A stretch of DNA of 64,000 nt from Malachius bipustulatus (lineage: Eukaryota; Arthropoda; Insecta; Coleoptera; Melyridae), in contig OU342639.1 in the NCBI GenBank assembly GCA_910589415.1, positions 27,288,268 to 27,352,267 of the forward strand, in the 5' to 3' direction. The position numbers and the translations under genes are program-made. Positions within the stretch are counted from its first letter, which is position 1; every line of letters starts with the position of its first letter. This document shows, piece by piece, positions 21,804 through 35,900 of this stretch. The notes beneath the pieces were generated by a model that was given only the letters and a program-made list of their open reading frames with translations, had not been told where the DNA came from and searched no databases.

Positions 21804-22768
21804 CCAAATAATGAAAATAAAACCTAGATTTTTTGAATTTTTGATTTTGTTGTCAGTATGTAGATTATTTTTTAGGATATGACGCTCAACGCTGTTCAAC
21901 GAAAAAAAAAACAGATTTTCTTTGCTTTTGAAGCTAAATGAAACACAATATCTAATTCTACCTAATTCTTAATTACCGAATTGGGTTTCGTGCAAGCACA
22001 TAAGGAATGTTTAGTTAAAATTGGTAATAATTGAAGAGTATAATGGAGGAACAGATTATAACATTGCTCAATGTTTTTAGTAAAAAAATCAATAAACTCG
22101 CAGTAACGTGAATGATTTTAAATTAAACTTTGTTTAGTTTACCGCAGGTAAATGGTTTCTTGTAGTAACACAAAAATCTTTTCGTAAATTAAAAAAAACA
22201 GAGGTGTTGTGTAATTAGTATGATTCTTCACATGCACACTGAAAAGATCTGCTCAACATACTTACATATAAAAATGATCAAAACTAAAAGACAGTTTTGC
22301 TGATTTGAAAATTTGATCAGAATAAAAAATAACAATAATTCCATTAACATAAATAAACTTAGGGATGCGAAAATAACATAAAAAATAATTTCAATTTGAC
22401 GTTAATGCACACCAACATGTGGAAAACTTATTCAAGAGACGTTCAAATTCACTTTATAACTATGTAGAAGTTTTATATACAACGAAAAACTGCACATATA
22501 ATTTATGTGTATGTTACATTTATAAGGAAATTTACAATAAAGAGGTACTAAAAGATTGCGAACGCAGCATCTGACTATAATACAAGTTTCAATAATCTAA
22601 CAGCACTGCGAACTGCTGCAGACCAGATAAGGAATTTGTACTAGAACGTCAAGTGAAAGTGACGAACAATCAAACAACGTTCATTACAGTCGTGGATAAG
22701 TCAAAATAAAAAAACCCACAAATGAGCAGCCTAGGGCACAATCTGGTCTACTGAATCTGAACTTGACA
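21804..22768 (-). other. Probable 3' UTR of the large minus-strand gene
   Basis: AT-rich and non-coding, following the stop codon of the last exon and ending near a candidate AATAAA. No repeat structure was seen. The assignment is by position only. Confidence 0.4.
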
Positions 22769-24016
22769 CTATCTCCTTTTCGCCAGGAAAGGTTTTTTGT
22801 GCGAGGAAAATGCTGCTAAAGGACTTGTAGCGGAACGCTTCTTAGCCGAGTTATCATCTTGACCATTGCAGCATGAGCATCGCTTTTTCACGGACCGCCT
22901 AGCACCACGCCCACTCGCACATTCAGTCTCTTCACCCAGCTCACTGTCACCACAATGATCCAACATTTCATCTTCATCATCCTCCTCCTCATCATCCACT
23001 TCATCCCCGTCGCCGCATATGCCATCACTACCGGGCCTCTCAGTGGCTGTCTCTCTACCTGACATTTCACAAGTACTATCGTCCTCAGAGCAGCTAGAAG
23101 TTTCACAACCTACACTGCTGACCCATGGCTGCTCAGCGGCATTCGTCGAAGGAACCACTAAAACAGAAGTGCCAGACCCGCTCGCCACTGTCGTGACAGA
23201 CGCTGCTACGGCGGCAGCAGCCTTCTTACGATTGCTATACTTGAATTTGTACTTGTGCTTAATGATAGATCCACTCTCATATTCGCATGAAATCGGCGAA
23301 TGAAGAGTAACATCCGACATGGACGCGCAATTCTGTAACAGAGTATTGTCCTCTCCTGAAGATTCGCCTCCACCACCGTTACTACCCCTCTGACCATTAG
23401 TTAGATGCTGCCGGCCGCTATGGTAGTTCAACTCCTCATCTTCCTCTCCTTCAGCTGGTTCGTTATGAACCACAGTTTCAAATAAGAAATCACTGTTTCT
23501 CAACTGTCTGGAATTCTCACAAACATCATCGTCATCATCATCGTCACTGAAGAGACCAATTACTTTATTAGTGCTTTCTTGTCGACCAATAGTCCCGGCA
23601 CTAGACGTGGTTTGCTGATGATGCTGATTCTGGTGGTGCTGTTGGGGATTGCCATGATGATGATGGGACTGCTGGTGTATAGTTTGAGGTTTACGACCGA
23701 TGCTGGTTACTGACGAAGACAGCTCAGACGTCTGGTGGTCGAAGGAAGGAGAATGGTTGGAGTCAAAGAGCAAGTCTGCCTCAGGGAAGAGGTCGCTAGC
23801 GCTCGGTTCGTCGACACCTAGATCCTCACACTCCTCCGAGAGGGATTTCTGTAGACGTAATTCACGCTCGAGGACAGCCTGCTTCCGTTGCATGCTCAAC
23901 TGGAGAGCTCCTTGCCTTGGATCTCGGCTTACTTTGCCGCTCTTGATGTGGGAATGGAGGTAAGCACTCACTTGGAACTGTTTCCCCGTTGGATCGGGAC
24001 TGTTGCTTTGACATGA
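22769..24016 (-). CDS. Large gene exon 11 (last coding exon)
   Basis: Acceptor GACAG precedes TCATGTCAAAG; it ends with TAG. It encodes residues 2549-2963. An N-terminal conserved-looking stretch (GKVSRDPRQGALQLSMQRKQ, then SLSEECEDLGVDEPSASDLF) is followed by a His/Gln tract, a run of seven Asp, an acidic Glu/Asp patch and a basic end (KKPFLAKRR) that could be a nuclear localisation signal. Confidence 0.85.
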   Translation of the reverse strand, partial: SCQSNSPDPTGKQFQVSAYLHSHIKSGKVSRDPRQGALQLSMQRKQAVLERELRLQKSLSEECEDLGVDEPSASDLFPEADLLFDSNHSPSFDHQTSELSSSVTSIGRKPQTIHQQSHHHHGNPQQHHQNQHHQQTTSSAGTIGRQESTNKVIGLFSDDDDDDDVCENSRQLRNSDFLFETVVHNEPAEGEEDEELNYHSGRQHLTNGQRGSNGGGGESSGEDNTLLQNCASMSDVTLHSPISCEYESGSIIKHKYKFKYSNRKKAAAAVAASVTTVASGSGTSVLVVPSTNAAEQPWVSSVGCETSSCSEDDSTCEMSGRETATERPGSDGICGDGDEVDDEEEDDEDEMLDHCGDSELGEETECASGRGARRSVKKRCSCCNGQDDNSAKKRSATSPLAAFSSHKKPFLAKRR

Positions 24017-26900
24017 CTGTCGGAAAATAAAACAAAAATTGCATTAATAACATCATAACAAACATAACATATAAACTGTAACACAAATGCGTATGGACAA
24101 TACACACAATTATATTTACACATCTTTACAGTAGAACCTCGATTATAAGTGTTGGTTAGGGCAGCCCAGGATGAGGATAATAGAAAACATTGACACCGAC
24201 ATAAAATGGTTTCCCAAGAAATAAACACCACAAACAAAATAAATTAACACCAAACACATACCGGGTGTTGAAAAACTTGTGGAAAAAATGAACAACACAC
24301 GATACGTTATTGTGAGATTTCAAAAATCAAAACAAAAAATTCTATTTTCATTTATTTCCAAGATATCGCAATAATTCCTTTTTACAGTATGACAACATTG
24401 CATTGAAGTTTCAGGTTAAGAAAATGGAGTCTGTAATCTTTTTTTAATATTCCATGGTTGCAGTTTGTCAAAATTAACTTGTCTATTCATAATCATTTTG
24501 ACTTCTTATGATAAGTACTTCACTTTTTAGGTGGATAAATCAATGAATTTATTTAAGATATTACATCATAATATCATGATGATGCATTAGTGCATGTCAA
24601 ACTAATAAGTCAAATTGTGGTTATAATATTAGAACTGTTATTTAAAAACCAAAACCAAATCACAATGAGAGAGTGCAAATTCATTAAAAAATTATTGCCG
24701 AACTCTAATTTCCCAACTTGCCGGTGCTGGTGCCAATGTTGCCATTTGTAAATTTTTTCTCATCTCTATTTTTTGTGTGTTTTTAAAATGAGTAATTGTG
24801 TTTAACCACCCACTTTTAAAGCATAGCGTCTGTACCATATTCGTCTTAAAATGTCGTTTTATAATTATTGAATTTCATAATAATTACGAATGAATTGTGA
24901 ATATGAAATTAGAATTTGAAATTGTCTGAGGGAAATTTTATAAGCTAGGAAACTGGAGTAGCTGCAACAAAATTAATTAAAAAAGTTTGTCAATGCTGAG
25001 TAAGGTGTCATTAATTTTTTGCACGAGTTGTTCAACACCCTTTATATTGTCAATACAATTTTTCATCTTGTAGGGTCATTAATTGTATGACGGAGACTAA
25101 AACTGACCAAATTGTCTTTGTTTCCTTTTTATCAAATGGTACGTTAAAATAACCCATCACTATCATGTCCAAAAATCTGTTTGTGTCCAAAAATGGGATT
25201 GCATTAAGTGTAGTAAGATACAATTCTAGGTCACCGTCTGGTGTCTCGTGAATGTTTACGGTTATTATGTCCGATGCATCGTGGATTTTTATTGTTAGCC
25301 CAGCCGCACACAAAAAAATATGAAACAGGAAACGTGAAACAAGCAACATTCTGTCATGTGTAGAAATGAGAGCTCGCCGTCTAGTTCTTGTTCATATACA
25401 TGACAAAGTATTTCTTGTTTCACATTTCGTGTTTAATTTTTTTTGTGTGTGGCCTGGCTTAAGAGCGTAATTTTTTTCTCAAAACTCAGGCACTCAAAAC
25501 TGGGATATTTACTGTCTATTTTTTTCTGGCATAAAGCAAGGTGCTTCCATGTTTGTCAGATTCTCTAGTGAAGAGATCAACGGTTATGGTTATAAAGTGG
25601 AATCTCATTCTCCGATAGCCAATGCTCAGCTATGCCTACTTTAACCACATTTGACTTTAGTTGCAAGAAATTTGATATAATTTATTAGGCATTGAATGTA
25701 TAAAAGAACAGAGTCGGCTGCTTGGAGCTTAATATATAATAATAATAATATAACTAAATATCAATCATTAGCCATAGAAGTTGAAAGAATATGGAAACAG
25801 AAGTCGGTTTACATCTTACCCTTTATAATATCAGTAACTGGAATCACGCCGCACACATTCACACAACTCCAGCTGCCACACTATACAGGGTGGTCCAACT
25901 TAAAACGTCAGGACTTTACCAGACGATAGATAACGTTAAAATAATGCCAGTTTCTCTAATACACTTATAGCCGGGAAAGCTTTCTTTTCAAGATACAGGG
26001 CGTTGAATTTTTGGGAAAAAAATAATGTTTTGCGAATATTGTCAAAACGGCTGCTTTAAAAAAATTGAAATTTGGCACGCAGCATGAGCTAAGTATCTTT
26101 CATGATTTACGACTTATGGTGATAAATTGCGAAAACCAGCGGCGGAGATATGGGTGTGCCATCGCCCCTTTTCAAAAAAAAAATTGACGCCACTGACTCT
26201 GTGGAAAATTTAATAATACTATTCAATGCCCCATGCTTTTTAGAACAAAAAAGTACTCTCTAATTTTTACACAAGGCGCACCGTTTTCGAGATAATTCAG
26301 GTTTTCTTAGGTAATATCCGTAGCCATTTTAAGAATAACAGACAAATTCTAATCAAATAACTTTTACTTAAATAATTAAATAACATAAATAAACAACACC
26401 TAACTAATGTAACAATTGTCAGTAACCATAGAGTCAGTGGCGTCAATTTTTTTTTTTAAAGGGGCGATGACACACCCATATCTCCGCCGCTGGTTTTCAC
26501 AATTTATCACCGTAAGCCGTAAATCATGAAAGATACTTATAGCTCATGCTGCGTGCCAAATTTCAATTTTTTTAAAGCAGCCGTTTTGACAATATTCCCA
26601 AAACATTATTTTTTTCCCAAAACTTCAATGCCCTGTATCTTGAAAAGGAAACTTTCCCGGCTATAAGTGTATTAGAGAAACTGGCATTATTTTAACGTTA
26701 TCTATCGTTTGGTAAAGTCCTGACGTTTTAAGTTGGACCACCCTGTATACATACATACACAGACGCAAAAAGCAACGATACTTCAAACATGCAACATCAC
26801 TCGAAACTTCTTAAATCAAAGATAATGAAACCTGTGTAGACTTGGCCCGAGCCCGTCTGCATGGATAATCTCACCAGCAATGATACTGAGAATGAATCGA

Positions 26901-26940
<40 letters not shown>

Positions 26941-29900
26941 TTTATTAGCCATGCTTTCTACGACAACATAATATTAGTCTCACCTACCACCTACAATACA
27001 CAGTAACCATTTCACCCTTTTCCCCCATTTTCCACATTAAATTATTTCCCACATTTCTAATTTGATTATTTAGGGAAGTTTGTTAGTTTATTACCAGGCT
27101 GTTATTGCAAAATTTATGTAGCCTGTTAGTTTATATTATATTTATTTATTTATTTTATTTACAATATGTCATCACAACAAGGTTATACACCAATTACTGT
27201 ATGATTCCATAACAAAAATAGTCACATTTAAGGTGAGCAGAGAAGCTGTAATATACAAATCAATTTACAATAATACAGATAACAGAGCTACCTACTCAAA
27301 TATATACACTGAAATGTCCCCAACAGAACAGCAAAAGATGTCTAAGACATCGCAATATGCATTATAAATACCACAGATGTCATGCAGTGGTGAAAACTTG
27401 TGGAGATTTTTTGTTCTCGAGGCTGGGAAAACAAAACAGATATGACTTTGAGCAGTTAGTCTTGGGATTTTGAATTTCAGCATGTGCAGAATGTCTGAAC
27501 AATCCACTTTTGAATGGAGTATTCCATGTAAAAAAAGCAGTGCAGAAAATTTATGGCGGTCTGCATAGGATACAAAACTGAATCTACTAAGAAGGTGAGT
27601 CTGCGGAAAACCAAAAGCCAATCTGATCTAAATACATAACACTCTAAATAAATCTTCTATACATAGAATATTGTTTACTTTGCACCTACCTTTTCTCCAT
27701 TTGGCAAATATTCGTCTTTGTGTGAGTTATTGTGATTCACGATAGAGTCAGGTTTACGATATCTGGCAGGAGTTGACAGCATTGGGCCATTGTTGACCTG
27801 AGATGGTGTTACCAATACCGACTGCACTCTTTCTACAGCGTTCATGCCATCATCTAAAATAATTGTAGTTTTATTACTTTAGATCAGAAGATTTTAGAAG
27901 AACTCTTTTTGGCTGCACGATATGTGATTTTTTTATGAAAATACAAAAATATATTTACAGTATAAGTTTTACTTGCCTTTATTTTTGTTCTCATCAAGAG
28001 TGAGAGTAATAAGTGTGGCAGCAGCTGCTTGGGTATGTGCATCCGCTTCAACGACTGATTCAGATGATGATTTGATATGGTGGAGAGCATCTTTGATACA
28101 AGAGGTAGTTGTCTGAGCAATAACAGATGTGGCTATAGAGGAAGGATCAATAACAGCCACAGTTTTGGGCTGGAAGACAGCGGCAGCGGCACTCTTTTCA
28201 CCAACGTTGGAAGCATCGACTCCCTGTGGGCCGCAGTTACGAGCAAGATTACCTTGCGGAGATATGGTCAATAATAAGGGCTGTTCTGCAGAAACTGTCA
28301 CATCGGAAGAAGTCGAGTGGTCATGTCCGGAATTACTATCGCCAGTCTTCTTACCGAGAGACACTGGATGTCCCAGAGCTACCGCCGTGCAAGAGCCTGC
28401 AGGCAAGATCACTGGCGGTTGTGCGTTCACATTAGGTAAACTTGAGGATGATATGCCAGATACAGTCGCTGTAGTAGCATATTTAACTTGACCTCCAGAT
28501 TTCCTGTTAGTTTGACAGGTTGCAGAAGACGATGCAGTGGCAGCAGAGGAATTCAGAAAGCTCTGAAAAAGCAGCATATTTGGACCGCCAGACCTAGCTG
28601 GTACAGTTGCTAGTATCTTGCTCCCTCCCGAGACAACAGCTATTTGCTGTCCACCTTTTACCATCGAAACAGGCATGATATAATTGCCTGGTACAAGTAC
28701 AGCAGTATTTGGCATTTTCAGCGCCTCACCGACACTGCTTGAATCAGCTGCTATAATGAGGTTTCTGGTCGTGGTAGTTGTTGCAGAAGAGGTACTAGCT
28801 TCTGTCAGAATTAGTTGTTGTTGTGGCTGTCTAGTAGTAGACGTGGTTGTTGAAACAGAAGATATGTGGTCGGTGTGAAGATCAGAAGTCAACTGCTGTT
28901 GTTGTTGGTCCTCATCCTGAATCATAGATATCTGCACCAAGCCGCAGGAACTGTCCTCACTTCCCACTGTCCTGTGATCCTCAGTATCAGCCTCTAATAT
29001 ACAACCACTGCTACTGCCACCTCCGGAGCCGCCACTTTGCTGGTCTGGTTTCTTTGAAACTCCTGAGCTTTTTTTGCGTTTTGAATTATGACTAGGGTTT
29101 GTTGGTGGATTAGACCTGCGCCTAGGTGCTGGCTTGTTGTTTAGATCAGGCGAATTGCGCAACTGCTCGGCATATTCAGCTAGAATATCAAATATCCTCT
29201 GTGTTGTATGCTCGTCTTCTTGGGGCTTCTGCTGTGGTTTAGGTATGGGAGATGATTTTGCTACTGTGTGATGTACAGTTGTACTGCTACTACTTTTAGT
29301 TGTGGTCGCTGATTTCCCCTTGGAATTTCCCTTGGCGGTGATGGTTGTTGTAACAGTAACTGTAGGAGTAGTGCCCACCTGGGTTTTACTAACAGCTACA
29401 GCTGTTGCAGATGGACTTGATCTGTCTTGCTGGGAAGTAACACTGCTAGTGGTAACGGCTTCAATGCCTGCACCACAATAACTGCTAACGACCACAACTG
29501 GCGAGAGCTGGGCATACTTCTGGCCCTGACCCTGGCCAAGGTATGCTACGCTGATTCTCGGAGGTGGAGTTGAATCAGAAGTCTCAGCAGAGGCAGTGGC
29601 AGCTGTGGCGACACAGGTGTTAGGCAGGGTAACGACGGTAGTGGAAGTCGTTTCTCCGCCAGTCGGAGTTACAGCCGTGCTGCTTCTTTCCTTGACCTGC
29701 TTGTAGACCATATCGAACTCCCTCAGTTGTTCAAGTGTAGTAGAACTTAACTGAGGGCTGGTACGTATCACATTGGAAGGTATTTGTAATACTGGTTTGA
29801 CAACTCTATTATGAAGAATAGCAGGCCTAGTTGTGACAGCCACTTTAGCAACACTTCCACTACTATCTTCGCTGCTGCTAGCTATTGTATCGGTGTTGCA

Positions 29901-32900
29901 GTGGATTTCGGCTGCAGAAACAGAAGATTTCTGTTTGCCTTGTAAAGCAGCAGCCAAAAGCGCGCTCATTTTGCTCTGGATTACTGGATCCTTCACTAGA
30001 GAAATTTGTTCAGAGTTAGAAGCAGCAATTCGGAACACTTGTCCCCTGCCTGGAGGAATCAAATTAATGGTTTGACCTACTGGCATTTGCCTGGTGTAGA
30101 TCACGCTGCCTTGAATTGGTTGTAAGCTTACAGTATTTGTGGTGTTCTTAACCGGAGATTTCTTAGGTGTACTGCAGTTAGAGCTCCCACTTCCTTCCAC
30201 GTTGCTCAAGCTACTGTCATTAGATTCCGCACTGCTTTGATATACAGATTTCCCGAAAGCTTGCTGAAATTTCGGAAGGGTAGATTTGCAAATCAATTGC
30301 AATATTGTTCCCTGGCCAGATGAAGGAGAAGTAACTACAGTTTTAACTCCAGATATTGAATTCTTAATGGAATTTGAAACAGGCACATTATTTATTTCGG
30401 TTGATGGTGTTTGACCATTGTTGACCTGAAATGATTTTTTCACATAATTTTTACCGTTCCTTTGTGAATCGGTTAAAAAAAGAACGGACCACATGTGATC
30501 AATGAATGAATAAAGTGTAAGAATGAAGACAAAACTACAATAGAGTGAGCTGTGAAGCACTGGGTGTTAGAATGGGATCCAAGTTTTTATAATGAAAGTC
30601 AACTTAGCAGCTGTTAAAGTTGTTTGTTTTGACGACCCTTCCTCATCATCAATAGAATTTATTATTACATTTATAATAGGATTTTTTTATTTTCTTTGTA
30701 AATCTAGTTTTTCTTGTAAATCTAACTTTTATAAATAACCCAAATAATGGGTCAATAAAAAAGAAGGAATTTCTTCCCACGATACCTATTTTTTTTTCCT
30801 TGTTATCTCAAAATTGCAGCAGTCGATCAAACTTAACGACTTGTTCAAAATAATTTTTGTTGAAAGAGTTTATAAAGTGTTAATATGTATCCTGATTTTT
30901 TTAGACTTCCAATTACATTATAAAGTTAGAGGGAATTAAACATTAAAATTAGATAATAAATAAATTCTAAAATTAATTCAACTCTGCTATTACTTTTTTA
31001 ACAGGGGAACAGGAGTGCTCCATTATTCAACTCGTCTTATCAGGATAACGTCGGCCCTGTTACAAGGGACCATCATGGTTCACAATTCAATGCGAACCAT
31101 AACAGGCGTTACTTAGAAGACCGGACTGGATCCGTTACGGATACCTCCCGGTCAGCACTCTGTTTCAGATCCCCGATTTTGACTCTTGGCCCATCTTTAA
31201 AAATTTGCCAACGTAAACATCGAAGGAAGTAAAGATAAAGGATGTAATTTTTGCGAAAACCCCTTGGAATTGTTTTCTTGGCTGATCCTTTTAAAACACC
31301 AACAAACTTGTCGTAATTTGATGAAACTGGTGGAATCCAACGAAGAGTACTGTCCACTGATTTACTGAATTTCGTCCAGTTGGCTTTTTGAAAATTCCAC
31401 CTTGGTTTGGGTATTGATGATACAAGGGGAATTTGAACACCAATATTTAGGATACTCGGTCGATGTTGACTATGTGGAAAACTTTTCAGCACTTTTCTGG
31501 AAGTCTGTAATAGTCTATAATCGTTATCCATGGAGATGTTTTAAAAGGATCAGCCAAGAAAACAATTCCAAGGGGTTTTCGCAAAAATTACATCCTAGGC
31601 TGGTCTCAAGAAACCAAAGATTTGTTTCAACAATATTCAAACAATCCATCTCATGATAATGCAAACTTGATATTAAATCTTTAAACAGTGCAAGGAAAGA
31701 TAAGTGGAATACGTTAATGGAGAGTATGAATTTTACTCATTCAAGTCGTAGTAGTTGGTCTTTACTGCGAAAACTAGAAACAGCCAATCAACGAGAGGAA
31801 ATCCAATCGAAAATATCTCCAAATGCGATAGCTTCTCGATTAGTCAAAGTGTCGAACATGATAAACATTGACAAACATCAAGTCAATCAAATGAAAAGGA
31901 CTATACAAAAACTAAAGAAGCAAGCAGAGATTTCCGAAGAAATAGGACAACCCTTCACCTTCGAAGAATTGAAAGCAGCCATCAAGTTAACTAAAATCAG
32001 AAAAGCTGCTGGCTTTGATGGAATTTACCCAGAATTTTTGAAACACCTGGGAAATTTTGCAAAAAATTGGTTACTGTCCTTCTTCAATGACATATTACTT
32101 TCAGGGAAGTTACCTGCCGAGTTTAAACAGTCAAAGGTTATTGCAATCTTGAAACCAGGGAGAATAGCAGATGATCCAAGTAATTATAGGCCTATATCAT
32201 TGCTAAGTGTATGTTATAAGGTGATGGAGAGGATGATTTACAACAGAATTTCTCCTTTGATAAATGATATGCTTCCCCAAGAACAAGCTGGTTTTCGTCC
32301 AAACAGAAACTGTTGTGATCAAGTATTATCACTCACTACTCACATCGAAACAGGTTTTCAAAAACAGCTGAAAACGGGAATTGCCTTAATTGATCTAACA
32401 TCTGCATATGATACTGTTTGGAAAGATGGCCTTCTTCACAAATTATACAAAACCATTAACTGCAGAAGAGTTGTCAATAATATGCTATCAAAGCGGAAAC
32501 TTCGAGTTTTCATTAATGAAAAAAGCAGCAAAGTCAAATACCTGAATAATGGACTTCCTCAAGGATCAGTACTAGCGCCATTATTGTTCAACTTATATAC
32601 CAGTGACTTACCAGAGACTACCTGCAGAAAATTCATATACGCTGATGATTTGGCTCTTTCTTATCAACATAAACGTTTTGAAGAAATCGAAAATGTACTA
32701 AATGAAGACATCCAAATAATGGTAGACTACTTCAAGAAATGGCGTCTTTGTCCCAATCCCAACAAAACCGAAGTATCTTGTTTCCACCTGAACAACCACG
32801 AAAAACATCGAAAATTACAAGTCTCGATGGACAATGTAATCTTGAAACACAATTTCAATCCAGTATACCTTGGAGTAACTTTTGATACTTCATTAACCTA

Positions 32901-35900
32901 CAAGCCGCATATTGACAAATTGCGCAAGAAACTTAAAACAAGAAACAACCTTTTACATAAACTTGCCAGTTCGGATTGGGGAGCTCATGCAGACACATTA
33001 AGAGTTGCAAGCATCTCACTTGTGTATTCTACGGCCGAATATTGTTGCACAATCTGGATGAATAGCGCTCATGTCCATAAAATTGATTCTGAATTGAACA
33101 CCACCATGCGAGTTATTACTGGTTGTATTAAGTCAACTCCAACACCTTGACTGCCGGTAATTTCAAACATTACACCACCAAGAATCAGAAGACAAATAGC
33201 GGCTAAGCGAGAATTCGACAAATGCACACCGGAATTTCCAATCTGGCATGATCTTCAGAATCCTCCTACAACAAGACTGAAATCTCGAAATCCATTTTAG
33301 CAACAAAATCATGAGATCTTTTCCCCACTGGATTCTTGGAAGTCTGAATGGAGAGTTCAGAATGTTTTCAATCATCACCTTATCCAAGATCCAACAAAGG
33401 AAGTTCCCGGATTCGACCTACCGAGAAAGCTCTGGAGTAAACTGAATCGTTTAAGAACTGGCCATGGACGTCAGTGTCAAAGATTTCATTTCATGCAGAT
33501 TCAATTCTAACTGATTTTCTGCGTATTCAGCGTTTGTGTAACTCATTTTAAAATCAGTTAGAATTGAATCTGCATGAAATGAAATCTTTGACACTATCTG
33601 ACGTTTATTTAATTAAGTTATTGTTTTGTTTCCTGCTCAATTTACTGTCAAAGCTCAGCCATCTTGTTAAAATTTACTTGAAATTTAGAAAGTTCCTGCG
33701 ACGCATCACCTATTAGAATGACGTTTATCTCGATAACAGTTCACTCTATCGAAAGAGATAAGGATACATTTTTTATGTAAAAAATGTCAAATAAAAAGAA
33801 AATTAACCTAAAAAAAACTGTAAAATTATTATTTTTATTGTTTTATTTCAAGTGAATGAGGAGGTTAGGCCATCCCGACGTCTATGTACGTGCTACCAAA
33901 GATTATGAAACACTATTCTAAAAAGTCCAAAATAATACAAAATAAGACCAAAAATTATCAAAATCGTTCAAGAAATAAAAAAGTTATTGCAAAAAATTGA
34001 TTTTCAACCCTCAACTTCAACAGCTAATATCTTTGTAGGGGTGTCTCTGAGGAATTAATTTTATAGCTATTTTTTCATTTATTTTTACTAAATTTACCCA
34101 AATCCGGGAGATTGCCCACGTATTATGGGACACCCTGTATACATATCAGGAGATAATGAGCAGTAAATAAAATTAAGAAGGCTGAAAGTGTTAAAGAGAA
34201 AGGTGAATTCGTGTGCCAAAATTAAGAAGAATATAGGTGAGAAAATTGAAACAAAATAAATATACGTGGGATGAAAATAATATAGGTATTTATTTTCAAC
34301 AACAGTGAGCAAAATTTTTAATAATAAAATAGGAAGAACAATACAGGGTGTCCCAGCTCATTCGAAGCGGTCTCTGTAGGCCAAACGATTGGTTTTTTCA
34401 AAAAAATTTGTGAATTCATGTAGGTACTATCCCATGATGTAGATGGAATGTTTATACAGGGTGATAAAAAATTTGAAAAAGTCAGATTTCTCCACGCGTC
34501 GCCAAATAAAAAAAAAAACAAGAAAGTACAAATGTTTCTATACCATAGGATAGTATATAAAAAGTTAAAATAGGGACATGTAAGCCGTTTTTCTCCATCT
34601 TGAACCGTTTTCGTTGTACAGGGCTTTGAACTTGAAAAATGACGATTTTCACTTGTTTATAACTCAAAAACTTCTGAATTTAAACACCAACTGTAAAAGC
34701 CAATCTTATTTTCTCTTCTCAGACAATCTAAAAATGCAATAACATAGGAGCATTCCATTTAAAAAAAAACATAACTTTGATATGCCACTGTCATATGGGA
34801 CACTCTGTATGCTCCAAAATAATTTTAAATTATGGCCATTGTGATCCTGTACATGAATTTTCAAAAAGTTTTTTGAAAAAGTCCATCGTTTGGCCTACAG
34901 AGACCGCTTCGAATAAGATGGGACACCCTGTATATTTAGTTGGAGATTTTCAGAATGTTTATAGATAATGTATATTGTATGTATATCCTATAAAGGAGTT
35001 TCCAAAACTAGTTTCAGTTTGGGCGAGAACCTAAAAATGCCGAAACTGGAGCCAAAAAACTAAAAACCGGAAGTCAGCCATATTTCCGCAACGAAGGTCC
35101 AAATCCAAAAACTTCAAATAAAAAAACGTTTCGTCTTGACGAGACCTACACGGCCCTTACCGTTGTCTAAATCGATCTGGTACACCCTGTATATCCAGGA
35201 TGTCCCAGCTCATTCGAAGCGGTCTCTGTAGGCCAATCGATGAACTTTTTCAAAAAAAAAAAAATTGAAAATTCAAGTACAGGATCACAATGGCCATCAT
35301 TTAAAATTATTTTGGAGTATACAGAGTGTCCCATATGACAGTGGCATATCAAAGTTATGTTTTTTTAAATGAAATGCTCCTAATGTTACTGCATTTTTAG
35401 ATTGTCTGAGAAGAGAAAATTAGATTGGCTTTTACAGTTGGTGTTTAAATTCAGAAGTTTTTGAGTTATAAACAAGTGAAAATCGTCATTTTCCAAGTTC
35501 AAGGCCCTGTACAACGAAAACGGTTCAAGATAGAGAAAAACGGCTTACATGTCCCTAACTTAACTTTTCATGTACTATCCTATGATGTAGTTAAAATATT
35601 TATACAGGGTGATAAAAAATTTGAAAAATTCTGAGATTTCTCCACGCGTCGCCAAATAAAAAAATCAAAGAAAGTACAAATGTTTCTACACCATAGGATA
35701 GTACATGAAAAGTTAAAATAGGGACATGTAAGCCGTTTTTCTTTATCTTGAACCGTTTTTGTTGTACAGAGCCTTGAACTTCAAAAAAGGTGATTTTAAC
35801 TTGTTTATAACTCAAAAACTTCTGAATTTAAACACCAACTGTAAAAGCCAATCTTATTTTCTCTTCTCACCCTGTATACAGGTGTCCCAGCTCATTCAAA

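Noticed and set aside
22888..23303. ORFs on both strands overlapping the last exon of the large gene
   Set aside because: They are alternative-frame shadows of the repetitive acidic coding sequence.
35112..35150. GTTTCGTCTTGACGAGACC, at first sight a second hammerhead core
   Set aside because: The minus strand has GACGAAAC after a short stem but no CUGANGA on the 5' side and no matching helix I, so it fails the hammerhead consensus.
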